Origin: Trichodesmium sp002260545
GTDB taxonomy: Bacteria; Cyanobacteriota; Cyanobacteriia; Cyanobacteriales; Microcoleaceae
DNA: 64,000 nucleotides
Direction: 5' to 3'
NCBI RefSeq assembly: GCF_050016015.1
Contig: NZ_JBNHEQ010000268.1
Location: 39,802-103,801 of the forward strand
Each line of letters begins with the position of its first letter. Positions within the stretch are counted from its first letter, which is position 1. Of the stretch, positions 34,787 to 42,206 are shown piece by piece. The notes beneath the pieces were generated by a model, which made no database searches, was not told the DNA's origin, and saw only the letters and a program-made list of their open reading frames with translations. A program made the translations under genes and the position numbers.

Positions 34787-36271
34787 ATGGTAACAGAGAA
34801 AATTATTGAACAAGACATTCAAGAAACAACAGAAACAGAAACATTCCAGTGGACAAAACAATGGTATCCAGTGGCAGTGATAGACCACACTGACACATCT
34901 CGGCCATATCCATTCCAGTTACTAGGGAAAAATTTAGTTCTGTGGCGGAATAATACTGGAAAATGGTCTTGCTTTGAAGACGTTTGCCCTCACCGACTTG
35001 TTCCTCTTTCCGAAGGTAGGGTAGAGTCTGATGGCACTCTAATGTGTGCATACCATGCTTGGCGTTTTAACTCTGAGGGAAAGTGTGTCAGTATTCCTCA
35101 GTCTAAAGATAAAGAAACTGAAGCCAAAAATTGTGCTAACAGTAAATCTTGTGCAGTTGTGTATCCTACTCAGGAACGTCAAGGTTTACTTTGGGTGTGG
35201 CCAGAGTCAGGGGAACAAGCTCAAGCAGAAAGTCAGTTACGCGAACCAAGGGTGATTCCGGAATTAGAAAATCCATCAGACAAAGTTGTGAAGCTAGGTT
35301 GGAATACCCGTGAATATCCTTACGGTTGGGATTTCTTCATTGAAAATGTCACAGACCCAGCTCATGCTCCCGTTTCACATCACGGATTTCTGGGTAGCAG
35401 GTACACAGATGCCAAATATTACGACATGATTCCGGTAAGGAAGATTTCTACCCAGGAAGGTTTCTCCTTTGCAATTACACCAACTGCAACAGGTTTCAAA
35501 CAAAGGGGTATAGATTTTCAACCACCTTGTCATGTGAGAAGTTATTCTGAATTGGAGAATGGCGGAAAATCTATTGTGGCATTGTATATTATTCCAACTC
35601 GCCCTGGTTACTGTCGTGGTATGACGTGCCAGGTGTTAGTCAAGAATGAACAAGGAAAGCGACCAAAAGATTTGGTATTCTTTAGTTTGCCTATTGCTTG
35701 GTTACGTCATATAATAACACCCTTGTTTACACATCAAGACCTTGTGTTTCTGCACTACCAGGAGAAAATTATAGCAAACCGACAGGAAGGAAAATATTTG
35801 GATCTAGTTTATACACCTAATCCCCAAGATAAAATGGTGATTACCTTTCGGAAGTGGTTGGAGAAACGCGCAGGAGGGGGTATACCTTGGGCAGCAGAAT
35901 GTAATCCTGAATTACCACCACCAGAATATGACAAGCGGAAACTGTTTGATGTGTGGGAGACTCACACAAAAGATTGTCGAGTTTGTCAGGATGCACTGAA
36001 AAATATTAATCGCTTAAAGATTTTGACTTATGTTGTGGCGGGATTGTGTCTGTGTTTAGGGATAATTATTGACGCACGAGCGATCGCTATTCAAGCAGCA
36101 ACAGGAGCAATAATTGAAACGGTAACATCGGTTTCTGGTTTAGCAGTTCCCCCATTAGGATTTTGGTTTGCAGTTGGGGGTGCCGCTTTATTTGCTTTCG
36201 GCGGATATAAGTTACAACAGTTGAGTAGACTGTTTTATGTTTATGAATTTGAACACGCGGATAATGATTAG
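34787..36271 (+). CDS. Rieske non-heme iron oxygenase, pheophorbide a oxygenase / Tic55 type
   Basis: 494 residues. Rieske [2Fe-2S] site: CPHR and CAYHAW about 22 residues apart (near residues 69-92). Mononuclear-iron site: ENVTDPAHAPVSHHGF near residue 185 (His, His, with Asp upstream). The C-terminal part has the CxxC of the PAO/Tic55/CAO group (CRVCQD near 400), and two membrane helices at about 415-435 and 450-475. Plant relatives open the chlorophyll breakdown product pheophorbide a or act in chloroplast redox sensing; cyanobacterial members have unproven substrates, probably tetrapyrroles. Start is the ATG in ACCATGG; no good ribosome site is visible. Monocistronic. Confidence 0.85.
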   Translation: MVTEKIIEQDIQETTETETFQWTKQWYPVAVIDHTDTSRPYPFQLLGKNLVLWRNNTGKWSCFEDVCPHRLVPLSEGRVESDGTLMCAYHAWRFNSEGKCVSIPQSKDKETEAKNCANSKSCAVVYPTQERQGLLWVWPESGEQAQAESQLREPRVIPELENPSDKVVKLGWNTREYPYGWDFFIENVTDPAHAPVSHHGFLGSRYTDAKYYDMIPVRKISTQEGFSFAITPTATGFKQRGIDFQPPCHVRSYSELENGGKSIVALYIIPTRPGYCRGMTCQVLVKNEQGKRPKDLVFFSLPIAWLRHIITPLFTHQDLVFLHYQEKIIANRQEGKYLDLVYTPNPQDKMVITFRKWLEKRAGGGIPWAAECNPELPPPEYDKRKLFDVWETHTKDCRVCQDALKNINRLKILTYVVAGLCLCLGIIIDARAIAIQAATGAIIETVTSVSGLAVPPLGFWFAVGGAALFAFGGYKLQQLSRLFYVYEFEHADND

Positions 36272-36418
36272 GTAAACAAATAGTCAAAATAAGAGGGTGG
36301 AGGATTGATTATTAATCCTTCCTCTTGCCAATCGCATACCTACCTTCAATTACCGAAAAATTAAGGTATAAAGCCTCTCCATTAAAAGGGAGGTTTTGAA
36401 CCTGGATTTTTGGTAATT

Positions 36419-36577
36419 ATATCATGTTCGTTTATATCGTTTGTGTAAACTCAAGCGTAAATATCTACAGGAAATTTAAGTTTTTTTCTTGATATTAAGC
36501 CTTGCTACCTGTTCCCTGTTCCCTGTTAAGTTTTCCCTACCTTTGCTATACAATACCGATGCTAGCGGACATAATAT
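36419..36577. repeat. MITE-like element, ATATCATGTCCGG family (subfamily b, copy 1)
   Basis: 159 bases, ends ATATCATGTTCG / GCGGACATAATAT. Inside each end is a subfamily-specific arm (TCGTTTGTGTAAA on the left, CTATACAATACCGATGCTAG on the right) shared, in inverse orientation, with 40807-40956. The centre has a TTCCCTG heptamer tract. Confidence 0.65.
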
Positions 36578-36600
36578 TATTAATTATTAATTATTGAACA

Positions 36601-36807
36601 CTACCAATTTCTAAAGGTAATATTCTCGTCAAATAAACTCCAAAAATCATAACGTTTGTGATGGTAATAGCTATCTGCATCTGTATCCTGAATTTTTAAA
36701 TTGCGAATACTTAATTTATTATTGCTATTAGAATCAGAAGAGTTTCCCTGAAGTAAATCTTCAATATTTACATTCTTATTATTGTTAGTCTTGCGATAAT
36801 TTTCCAT
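36601..36807 (-). CDS. Possible small Asn/Asp-rich protein
   Basis: 68 codons from the ATG at 36807 (a longer frame opens at 36837). AAGGAT lies about 13 bases before it, a weak ribosome site. The product is polar, Asn/Ser/Asp-rich, with NVNIEDLLQGN, KDTDADSYYHHKR-like centre (residues D/A/D/S/Y/Y/H/H) and an aromatic end (YDFWSLF...FRNW). It has no signal peptide. It could be a small regulatory or precursor peptide, or a chance frame in AT-rich DNA; composition alone does not decide. Confidence 0.3.
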   Translation of the reverse strand: MENYRKTNNNKNVNIEDLLQGNSSDSNSNNKLSIRNLKIQDTDADSYYHHKRYDFWSLFDENITFRNW

Positions 36808-37115
36808 TATGTATAGCTTAATCCTTATTTTATTCAAGTTAGCATTGATTAGTAAATTACTTTCAACTAATCTTTTTCTGTGATTTCATTTTAATTATGA
36901 ATGATTATCGATCAATCCGCATCAGAACTATTACTGAATTTAGCTTAAAGATTTGGTAAATAATTTCAGTAAACTTATCGTTGATGACATCTTGATTAGA
37001 CTTGGTAGTTCATTAATTGATAATGGATAATTACCTCAAGAAAAACCGTAATTGACTTAATCAGGGAATCAAGGTATAATTAGCGATAAAATATATAAAA
37101 TTTATAAAATGAGCA

Positions 37116-37760
37116 ATGATAAAATTATTTACTATTGGTCATTCTAATCACTCCATAGAATCTTTTTTAAGTCTCTTACAAAAACATCAAATAACAGCAG
37201 TCGCAGATGTTCGCTCCTCTCCTTATAGTAAATATTTACCTCATTTTAGTCAAAAAAATATTCAGCAATATCTACAGGAAACCAATATTTCATACATTTT
37301 TTTAGGAAAAGAATTAGGTGCAAGAACTAATAATTTAAGTTGTTACGTTAATGGCAAAGCTTTGTACGAGTTAATAGCTAAGACAGATGAATTTCAAAAA
37401 GGTTTAGAAATAGTTTATCAAAGTTTGGAAAATTATAATATTGCTTTGATGTGTTCTGAACAAGATCCAATTACTTGTCATCGTGCTATTTTAGTGAGCC
37501 GACATTTAAAAAATCAAGGCTTAGATATTAACCATATTCTGAAAAATGGTGAATTAGAGAATCACTCCGATCTTGAACAAAGACTGCTAGAAATTAATAA
37601 TCTTGTGGAAAAACCCCAGTCATTTTTACAATTAAGTCTTTTTGATACTAAAAGCTTCAGTCAAAATGTTACGGAATCCACTAACGATTCTGAATATACA
37701 ATACTTGAAAAAGCTTACAAAATTCAAGGGGATAAAATTGCGTATGTCAACAAAAAATAA
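37116..37760 (+). CDS. DUF488 protein, cassette 1 gene A
   Basis: 214 residues, DUF488. Family marks: FTIGHSNHSIESF at the start, ADVRSSPYSKYLPHFS near residue 29, YIFLGKELGA near 62, and MCSEQDPITCHRAI near 116 with the paired Cys of the C-x-E...C-H-R site. The C-terminal 60 residues are a variable tail. DUF488 proteins have no settled function; the C-x-E/C-H-R pair suggests a thiol-dependent or nucleic-acid-related role. First gene of a three-gene unit repeated at 56059-58058; its twin there is nearly identical in most positions. Confidence 0.85.
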   Translation: MIKLFTIGHSNHSIESFLSLLQKHQITAVADVRSSPYSKYLPHFSQKNIQQYLQETNISYIFLGKELGARTNNLSCYVNGKALYELIAKTDEFQKGLEIVYQSLENYNIALMCSEQDPITCHRAILVSRHLKNQGLDINHILKNGELENHSDLEQRLLEINNLVEKPQSFLQLSLFDTKSFSQNVTESTNDSEYTILEKAYKIQGDKIAYVNKK

Positions 37761-38208
37761 TGTCTGATATAGAAATCCTATATAGCATTTTCAAATGAGA
37801 TGTAAATCTAGAGCCAGTTTTTTCTAACCAAAAAATTCTGTATTGAGTACCCATTACCTTGTGTTTTTCACAATTTGATATAAATTTTCACTCTTTACCA
37901 TTCCTAGGGCCTCCAAACCTATTCCCTTTTTAAGAAGACTCGGTTTCCGCATCTCAAATAAAAACGCTATAGTATTTGTTGCAAAAATATTGCCACTTTT
38001 TGAGAATAGGAAATAGGTAATAGGTACATGGTAAGATTTCTGGAGTCTATTTCTATTTTTTGGGATTTTTACAACCTATTTAGGATTGCTATATTGTTAG
38101 AGCGTATTTCCGACTAATGATGTATAAAATTTTTGTAACACAAGCATCTTGCTTGTTAGCTTTGTACCTCACGGGGAACAGGAAGTGCTGTATATCGGGA
38201 TAAGTAAA
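37761..38208. other. Spacer inside DUF488 cassette 1 with a REP-like hairpin
   Basis: 448 bases between genes A and B, against 246 in cassette 2; the sequences of the two spacers do not match. It includes a REP-like hairpin at 38135-38158 (GTAAC plus stem ACAAGCA-TCT-TGCTTGT) that extends gene B's frame upstream to a false TTG start at 38149. Confidence 0.55.
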
Positions 38209-38655
38209 ATGACAAAAACTATTGAACTTTTTACAATTGGATTTACCAAAAAAACCGCTCAAGACTTTTTTGAGAATTTAACCCAATCAAAAGTCAAATG
38301 TGTTATTTATACAAGAGTCAATAATGTTTCTCAACTTGCCGGATTTGCCAAAAAGAAAGACTTAGAATATTTTCTTAAAGTGATTTGCAATATTGGATAT
38401 ATTCATATCCTAGATTTAGCACCAACTAAAGAACTTTTAGATGATTATAAAAAAAAGAGAATTACTTGGGATGATTATGAACAAAAATTTAATAACCTGA
38501 TTACTGAAAGAGAAATCGAAAAAAAAGTTTCACCTGAACTTTTAGATGGAAGTTGTTTGCTTTGTAGTGAAGCTAAACCACATTATTGTCATCGTCGTTT
38601 AGTCGCTGAATATCTCAATCAACAATGGGGAAATATTAAAGTATGTCATCTCTAA
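38209..38655 (+). CDS. DUF488 protein, cassette 1 gene B
   Basis: 148 residues from the ATG at 38209, the start matched by the twin gene at 56950. Motifs: ELFTIGFTKKTAQDFF, then CVIYTRVNNVSQ, then LLCSEAKPHYCHRRLVAEYL (C-x-E...C-H-R kept). In the other DUF488 copies the second motif reads (I/A)D(V/A)R; here Asp is replaced by Tyr (VIYTR against LIDAR in cassette 2), so this copy may be impaired. A shorter and different subfamily from gene A. Its last 13 bases overlap the next gene, so B and C are translationally coupled. Confidence 0.82.
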   Translation: MTKTIELFTIGFTKKTAQDFFENLTQSKVKCVIYTRVNNVSQLAGFAKKKDLEYFLKVICNIGYIHILDLAPTKELLDDYKKKRITWDDYEQKFNNLITEREIEKKVSPELLDGSCLLCSEAKPHYCHRRLVAEYLNQQWGNIKVCHL

Positions 38656-39323
38656 AAAAGATAATTTGTTTGGCTAATTCCTACAAACTAAATGAGCGTT
38701 CTATAGCAGGAATTGATTTAGATACAGAAAAATGGGTTCGTCCGGTATGCGATCGCCAATTTCCTGAAGATGGAAGAGTACCTTTAAGAATTAGACTTGT
38801 GGAAGGTGGAGAGCCAAAACCTCTTGATATTCTGGAAATTCCTCTTGATAATAAAGGAAATGATTTTGGTTTTGAAAGTGAAAACTTTTCTGTATTAAAA
38901 GGTAAATGGAAATGTTTAGGCAAAGCTAAAGTTGAAGATATATTTCCATACTGTAATAATTCAGACTATATCCTACATAATTATCGTAAATATATTTATC
39001 CTTCTTATCTAAAAAGAGTTCCCTTTGAACGACGTCGAACAATTGAAATTGTTAAAGTTAAAAAGCATAACTTTTCTTTTGTTCAAGATAAAAGAGGAAA
39101 ATTTCGAGGTAGTATAAAAAGTAATCATGGTTATTTGCTTTTAAATAATGCAAAAATTACCGATCCAGAATTTATGAAAGACTTAGAAAATGGATATTTT
39201 CCAACTGCAAATAATCTTTTAGTAACTATCAGTCTGAGTATGCCTTATGCTCCTGAAAATTGGGAAGGTGAAGCTCCTTGTTGGAAATTAATAGCAAATA
39301 TTATTGAATTTGATTTGCCTTAA
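38643..39323 (+). CDS. Dual-OB (DuOB) domain protein, cassette 1 gene C
   Basis: 226 residues. The N-terminus IICLANSYKLNERSIAGID, then WVRPVCDRQ, GEPKPLDILEIPL and SENF match the pattern I remember for the dual-OB-fold (DuOB) domain: LANSxK...RCIAGxD...W(I/V)RPVS...PKxLDxxxIPL...EN. OB folds usually bind nucleic acid or nucleotides, which suggests a sensor or binding subunit for the DUF488 proteins; that is inference. The second half ends in VTISLSMPYAPENWEGEAPCWKLIANI. ATG overlaps gene B by 13 bases. A near-identical twin lies at 57384-58058. Confidence 0.78.
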   Translation: MSSLKKIICLANSYKLNERSIAGIDLDTEKWVRPVCDRQFPEDGRVPLRIRLVEGGEPKPLDILEIPLDNKGNDFGFESENFSVLKGKWKCLGKAKVEDIFPYCNNSDYILHNYRKYIYPSYLKRVPFERRRTIEIVKVKKHNFSFVQDKRGKFRGSIKSNHGYLLLNNAKITDPEFMKDLENGYFPTANNLLVTISLSMPYAPENWEGEAPCWKLIANIIEFDLP

Positions 39324-39688
39324 AGCTAATAATGAATGGCGGGTATAAAGTTACCAATGGATAATTGATAATTGATAATTCATCTTCAAAGGTTTAAAGC
39401 ATCTCATTACCAATGGATAATTGATAATTAGAGATAGTTTTGATTATCCACTATCCATTATTAATTATACTAATTTCATAAAATATTGCTACAGTCATGA
39501 CACAGGGAATAGGGAACAGGGAACAGGGAACAGGGAACAGGGGGAAGAAAAACATAATCAAAAAGAAGAAAAAAGGTTTGATTTCCAGAATTTATGGAAT
39601 TTATATTTTTTCCTTGTAGGAATCAATCAAAAATTATGATGTAACTGCCTTTTTTGAAAATAGTATTAATTAATAAACTAATCTGATT
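39324..39688. other. Spacer with heptamer tracts before rppA
   Basis: ATAATTG tracts at 39360-39381 and near 39415-39430, and a GGGAACA heptamer tract at 39503-39543 (about five copies). The 72-codon frame through them is not a gene. The rppA promoter must lie in the last 100 bases; no clear ribosome site. Confidence 0.5.
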
Positions 39689-40387
39689 ATGCGAGTTTTA
39701 TTAGTCGAAGATGAACCAGATTTAGGAGTAGCAATTAAACGGGTTCTCCATCAAGAATCCTATGTGGTTGATTGGGCGGTTGATGGCGCAATAGCATGGG
39801 AATATTTAGAAAGTCAATTGACCTTATATCGCCTTGCTATTGTTGACTGGTTGCTACCTGGTTTATCAGGGTTAGAATTAGTCAAATTTTTGCGACAAAA
39901 AAATAGTGCTTTACCCGTTTTGATGTTAACAGCAAAAGATAGTATGGCAGATAAAGTAATGGGATTAGATGCAGGAGCAGATGATTATTTAGTTAAGCCT
40001 TTTGGAATGCCAGAACTATTAGCTAGACTCAGAGCTTTACAAAGGCGATCGCCTGAAATTCAACCTCAACAATTACAAGTAGGAAATCTAATTCTAGACT
40101 ATGGTACTAATACTATTTGTTTCATTAATAAAAATCAGGATCGAGAAGTAATTAATCTGACTCATAAAGAATTTGTCTTGCTAGAATATTTTCTCCGACA
40201 TCCTCACCAAATTCTTAGTCGAGACCAAATTTTAGCTCAACTTTGGGAATTAGATGCAGAACCAATAAGTAATGTTGTTGCTGCTCAAATTAGATTATTA
40301 AGACGTAAATTAGGGGCAAGTGGATGTGGAGATTTAATTGAAACAGTTTATGGTTTAGGTTATCGCTTTAATCCTGTGGATAAATAG
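39689..40387 (+). CDS. rppA: OmpR-family response regulator RppA/NrsR-like
   Basis: 232 residues. Receiver 1-118: E7/D8 pocket, phospho-acceptor D53 in IVDWLLPGLSG, LTAKDS, Lys in DYLVKPFGMPELLARLRALQRRSP. Winged-helix output domain with LTHKEFVLLEYFLRHPHQ and ISNVVAAQIRLLRRKLG. The blocks LARLRALQRRSPxxQPQQLQVG and AEPISNVVAAQIRLLRRKL match cyanobacterial RppA (NrsR in Synechocystis), which with RppB/NrsS controls redox or nickel/metal responses. In Synechocystis the pair is adjacent; here the kinase lies at 46326, separated by copper genes. Regulation of the neighbouring copper genes is a reasonable inference. Confidence 0.85.
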   Translation: MRVLLVEDEPDLGVAIKRVLHQESYVVDWAVDGAIAWEYLESQLTLYRLAIVDWLLPGLSGLELVKFLRQKNSALPVLMLTAKDSMADKVMGLDAGADDYLVKPFGMPELLARLRALQRRSPEIQPQQLQVGNLILDYGTNTICFINKNQDREVINLTHKEFVLLEYFLRHPHQILSRDQILAQLWELDAEPISNVVAAQIRLLRRKLGASGCGDLIETVYGLGYRFNPVDK

Positions 40388-40501
40388 GAATAATCTATTT
40401 TTTACCGATGGGGAATAATATACAATAAATCTCAAAAATAATTTGATAGTTTTTGTGTATATCTTTATAAACCTAAAAATTGAGCAAATAGCTTGTTTTG
40501 A

Positions 40502-40783
40502 TTATCTCTTATATTGTCGGCGAGTTTGGAACCACATAATAATTCCTGTCACTGCTAACATTAACATTCCAAAGGCATTTAAAAATGGATAAATCATCTC
40601 TAAATTAATTCTCCCAAACTTGCCTCTATGCCATTCCAATAGCCAAATAAAATCATTAGCTTGACCAGTAATAACTGATATTTGAAATAGAGAACCTGTA
40701 ATTAAAGTAAGTAGTACAGGAAATAACATTATTGGTGCAAACCAATAGTGAATTTGGCGCAGTCTGACTTTATTAATTTTCAT
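40502..40783 (-). CDS. Small PepSY-associated membrane protein
   Basis: 93 residues, two membrane helices (about 14-36 and 66-86) with a 25-residue loop containing FIWLLEWHRGKFG. RLRQIHYWFAPIMLFPVLLT and the H-W pair resemble the first helix of PepSY-associated (IPR/PF03929-like) membrane proteins. Full PepSY_TM proteins are much longer, so this is a short form, and such short forms are often found beside RppA-type regulators. Probably in the cytoplasmic membrane; it may help sense metal or redox state. Convergent with rppA. Confidence 0.65.
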   Translation of the reverse strand: MKINKVRLRQIHYWFAPIMLFPVLLTLITGSLFQISVITGQANDFIWLLEWHRGKFGRINLEMIYPFLNAFGMLMLAVTGIIMWFQTRRQYKR

Positions 40784-40806
40784 AGTTTAAGTCTTATTTA
40801 TGGTTG

Positions 40807-40956
40807 ATATCATGTCCGGTAGCATCGACATTGTATAGAGAAGGTAAGGAAGAAGGAAGAAGGAAGAAGGAAGAAGGAAGAAGAAAAGGAAAAACCTTAA
40901 ATATGGTGTAAATATTTCCCCAACTTTTACACAAACGATACAAGCGGACATGATAT
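40807..40956. repeat. MITE-like element, ATATCATGTCCGG family (subfamily b, copy 2)
   Basis: 150 bases, ends ATATCATGTCCGG / GCGGACATGATAT, inverse to the element at 36419-36577. Its centre is an AGGAAGA heptamer tract (40846-40884, about six copies): one repeat class nested inside another. It lies just upstream of the PepSY-like gene's start. Confidence 0.7.
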
Positions 40957-41166
40957 GATTTTATATCAGAAATAATCGAGTGAATCAAACAAGAATAATA
41001 GCAATTTTATCCAGTTGCATCTCCAGTTATGAAAGTTAGAGTAGCCTATAGGCGCTTTGGTCTCCAAAGACCATATAATATAGGTTAATTTAGAGCGTTT
41101 TTTTGGCAATTAGTATAATCAAAAATACTGGCAGATTAATATTTTTTTGCTTACCACTCTATAACT

Positions 41167-41550
41167 TCATCTAAATATATACCGCTTCATTGAAAATAGT
41201 AAAAAAGGCATAATTAATAACAGAAAAAAAATAATTTCTCCAGGCTGTGGCATAAAAATATTTGTTTGAGGTAAATCAACTGAATTGATGACTTTTTGCT
41301 CTACAACTGTTTCTACTTGAGTTTCCACCTTTGGGGAAGATATTTGTTGTATTTGATTTTCTGGTTTTTGATCAATAGAATTACCTTCTAGTTGAGTTTC
41401 CAGCTTTGGGGAAGATATTTGTTGTATTTGATTTTCTGGTTTTTGATCAACAGAATTATTTTCTCCTGGTTTTACTTCTGCTTTTGAATCATCATTTTTA
41501 TTAGGTACATGAAATTCTGGGGCATGAGCAAGGAAAGATATAGTGTGCAT
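41167..41550 (-). CDS. Hypothetical protein with internal repeat and C-terminal membrane anchor
   Basis: 127 residues. The middle contains a duplicated stretch of about 35 residues: NS(V/I)DQKPENQIQQISSPK(L/V)ETQ twice. The C-terminus is one hydrophobic helix (PGEIIFFLLLIMPFLLFSMK) with basic residues after it, the layout of a tail-anchored or sorted protein (PxxG-helix-KRY, faintly like a C-terminal sorting tail). N-terminal His residues (MHTISFLAHAPEFH) could bind metal. Family not recognised; placed between rppA and copA. Confidence 0.5.
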   Translation of the reverse strand: MHTISFLAHAPEFHVPNKNDDSKAEVKPGENNSVDQKPENQIQQISSPKLETQLEGNSIDQKPENQIQQISSPKVETQVETVVEQKVINSVDLPQTNIFMPQPGEIIFFLLLIMPFLLFSMKRYIFR

Positions 41551-42206
41551 TATGTTTTCTACTCCTATTAGAGACTATTTCTAATATTTTGAAGAAAAAC
41601 CTGATTGTTCTTCAGTAATAAACCCAATTTTGTCAGGTTTTATCATCAAACATTTGAAATTTACTGAGCTTTTAGACAATCAATACTTAGCATACATGGC
41701 ATTTATGAAATTAGGATGAAATGTCAATCTAAAATTCTTAATAATTATCTTTTACCTGTACCGTTCATAAAATCTTCTATTTTGTAGTGGACTGACATAG
41801 CTAAAATAGCACAATAGTAGGGACGGGTTTTAGCTAGAATTTTAATGTTTACTCTAAGATTTACATAAACCCGCCCTACAGAAAATTAGTTGTGTCAGTC
41901 TAGTAGGGTCGGTTAGGTGCGGAATTAATTTTAGAGATATACCAATAAATTTTGAATTGCACCATAAGCCACCATTAATAAATTTTTGAAATACTCTCTT
42001 TCTTCATTCAGAGATTATAACTACTAAAATTCAAAAAAAATCTAGTTGATATTTCATCCCAATTTCATATTCTTAAGGCAAACTAGCATTTAGTAAAAAA
42101 AATTAGTTTGATTTGGAAAAAATATCAATATGTCCTATCAATTCAAAAATCAACATTAACCATAATTTTTTTTAACTACAAATTGAGCCAAAAGTTAACT
42201 AAAACT
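41551..42206. other. Spacer upstream of copA with a palindromic element
   Basis: Contains an element at about 41817-41880 with GTAGGGACGGGTTT / AAACCCGCCCTAC ends, framed by ACTGACATAGC and TGTGTCAGTCTAG. A longer frame from 42108 into copA is unlikely to be translated. The copA promoter is probably in the last 150 bases, but no clear copper box can be named. Confidence 0.5.

Noticed and set aside
38149..38208. Upstream start of cassette 1 gene B
   Set aside because: The extra codons come from a REP-like hairpin; the twin gene starts at the position matching 38209.
42108..42206. Extended N-terminus of CopA from 42108
   Set aside because: The extra 33 residues precede a twin-arginine signal that must be near the N-terminus to work.
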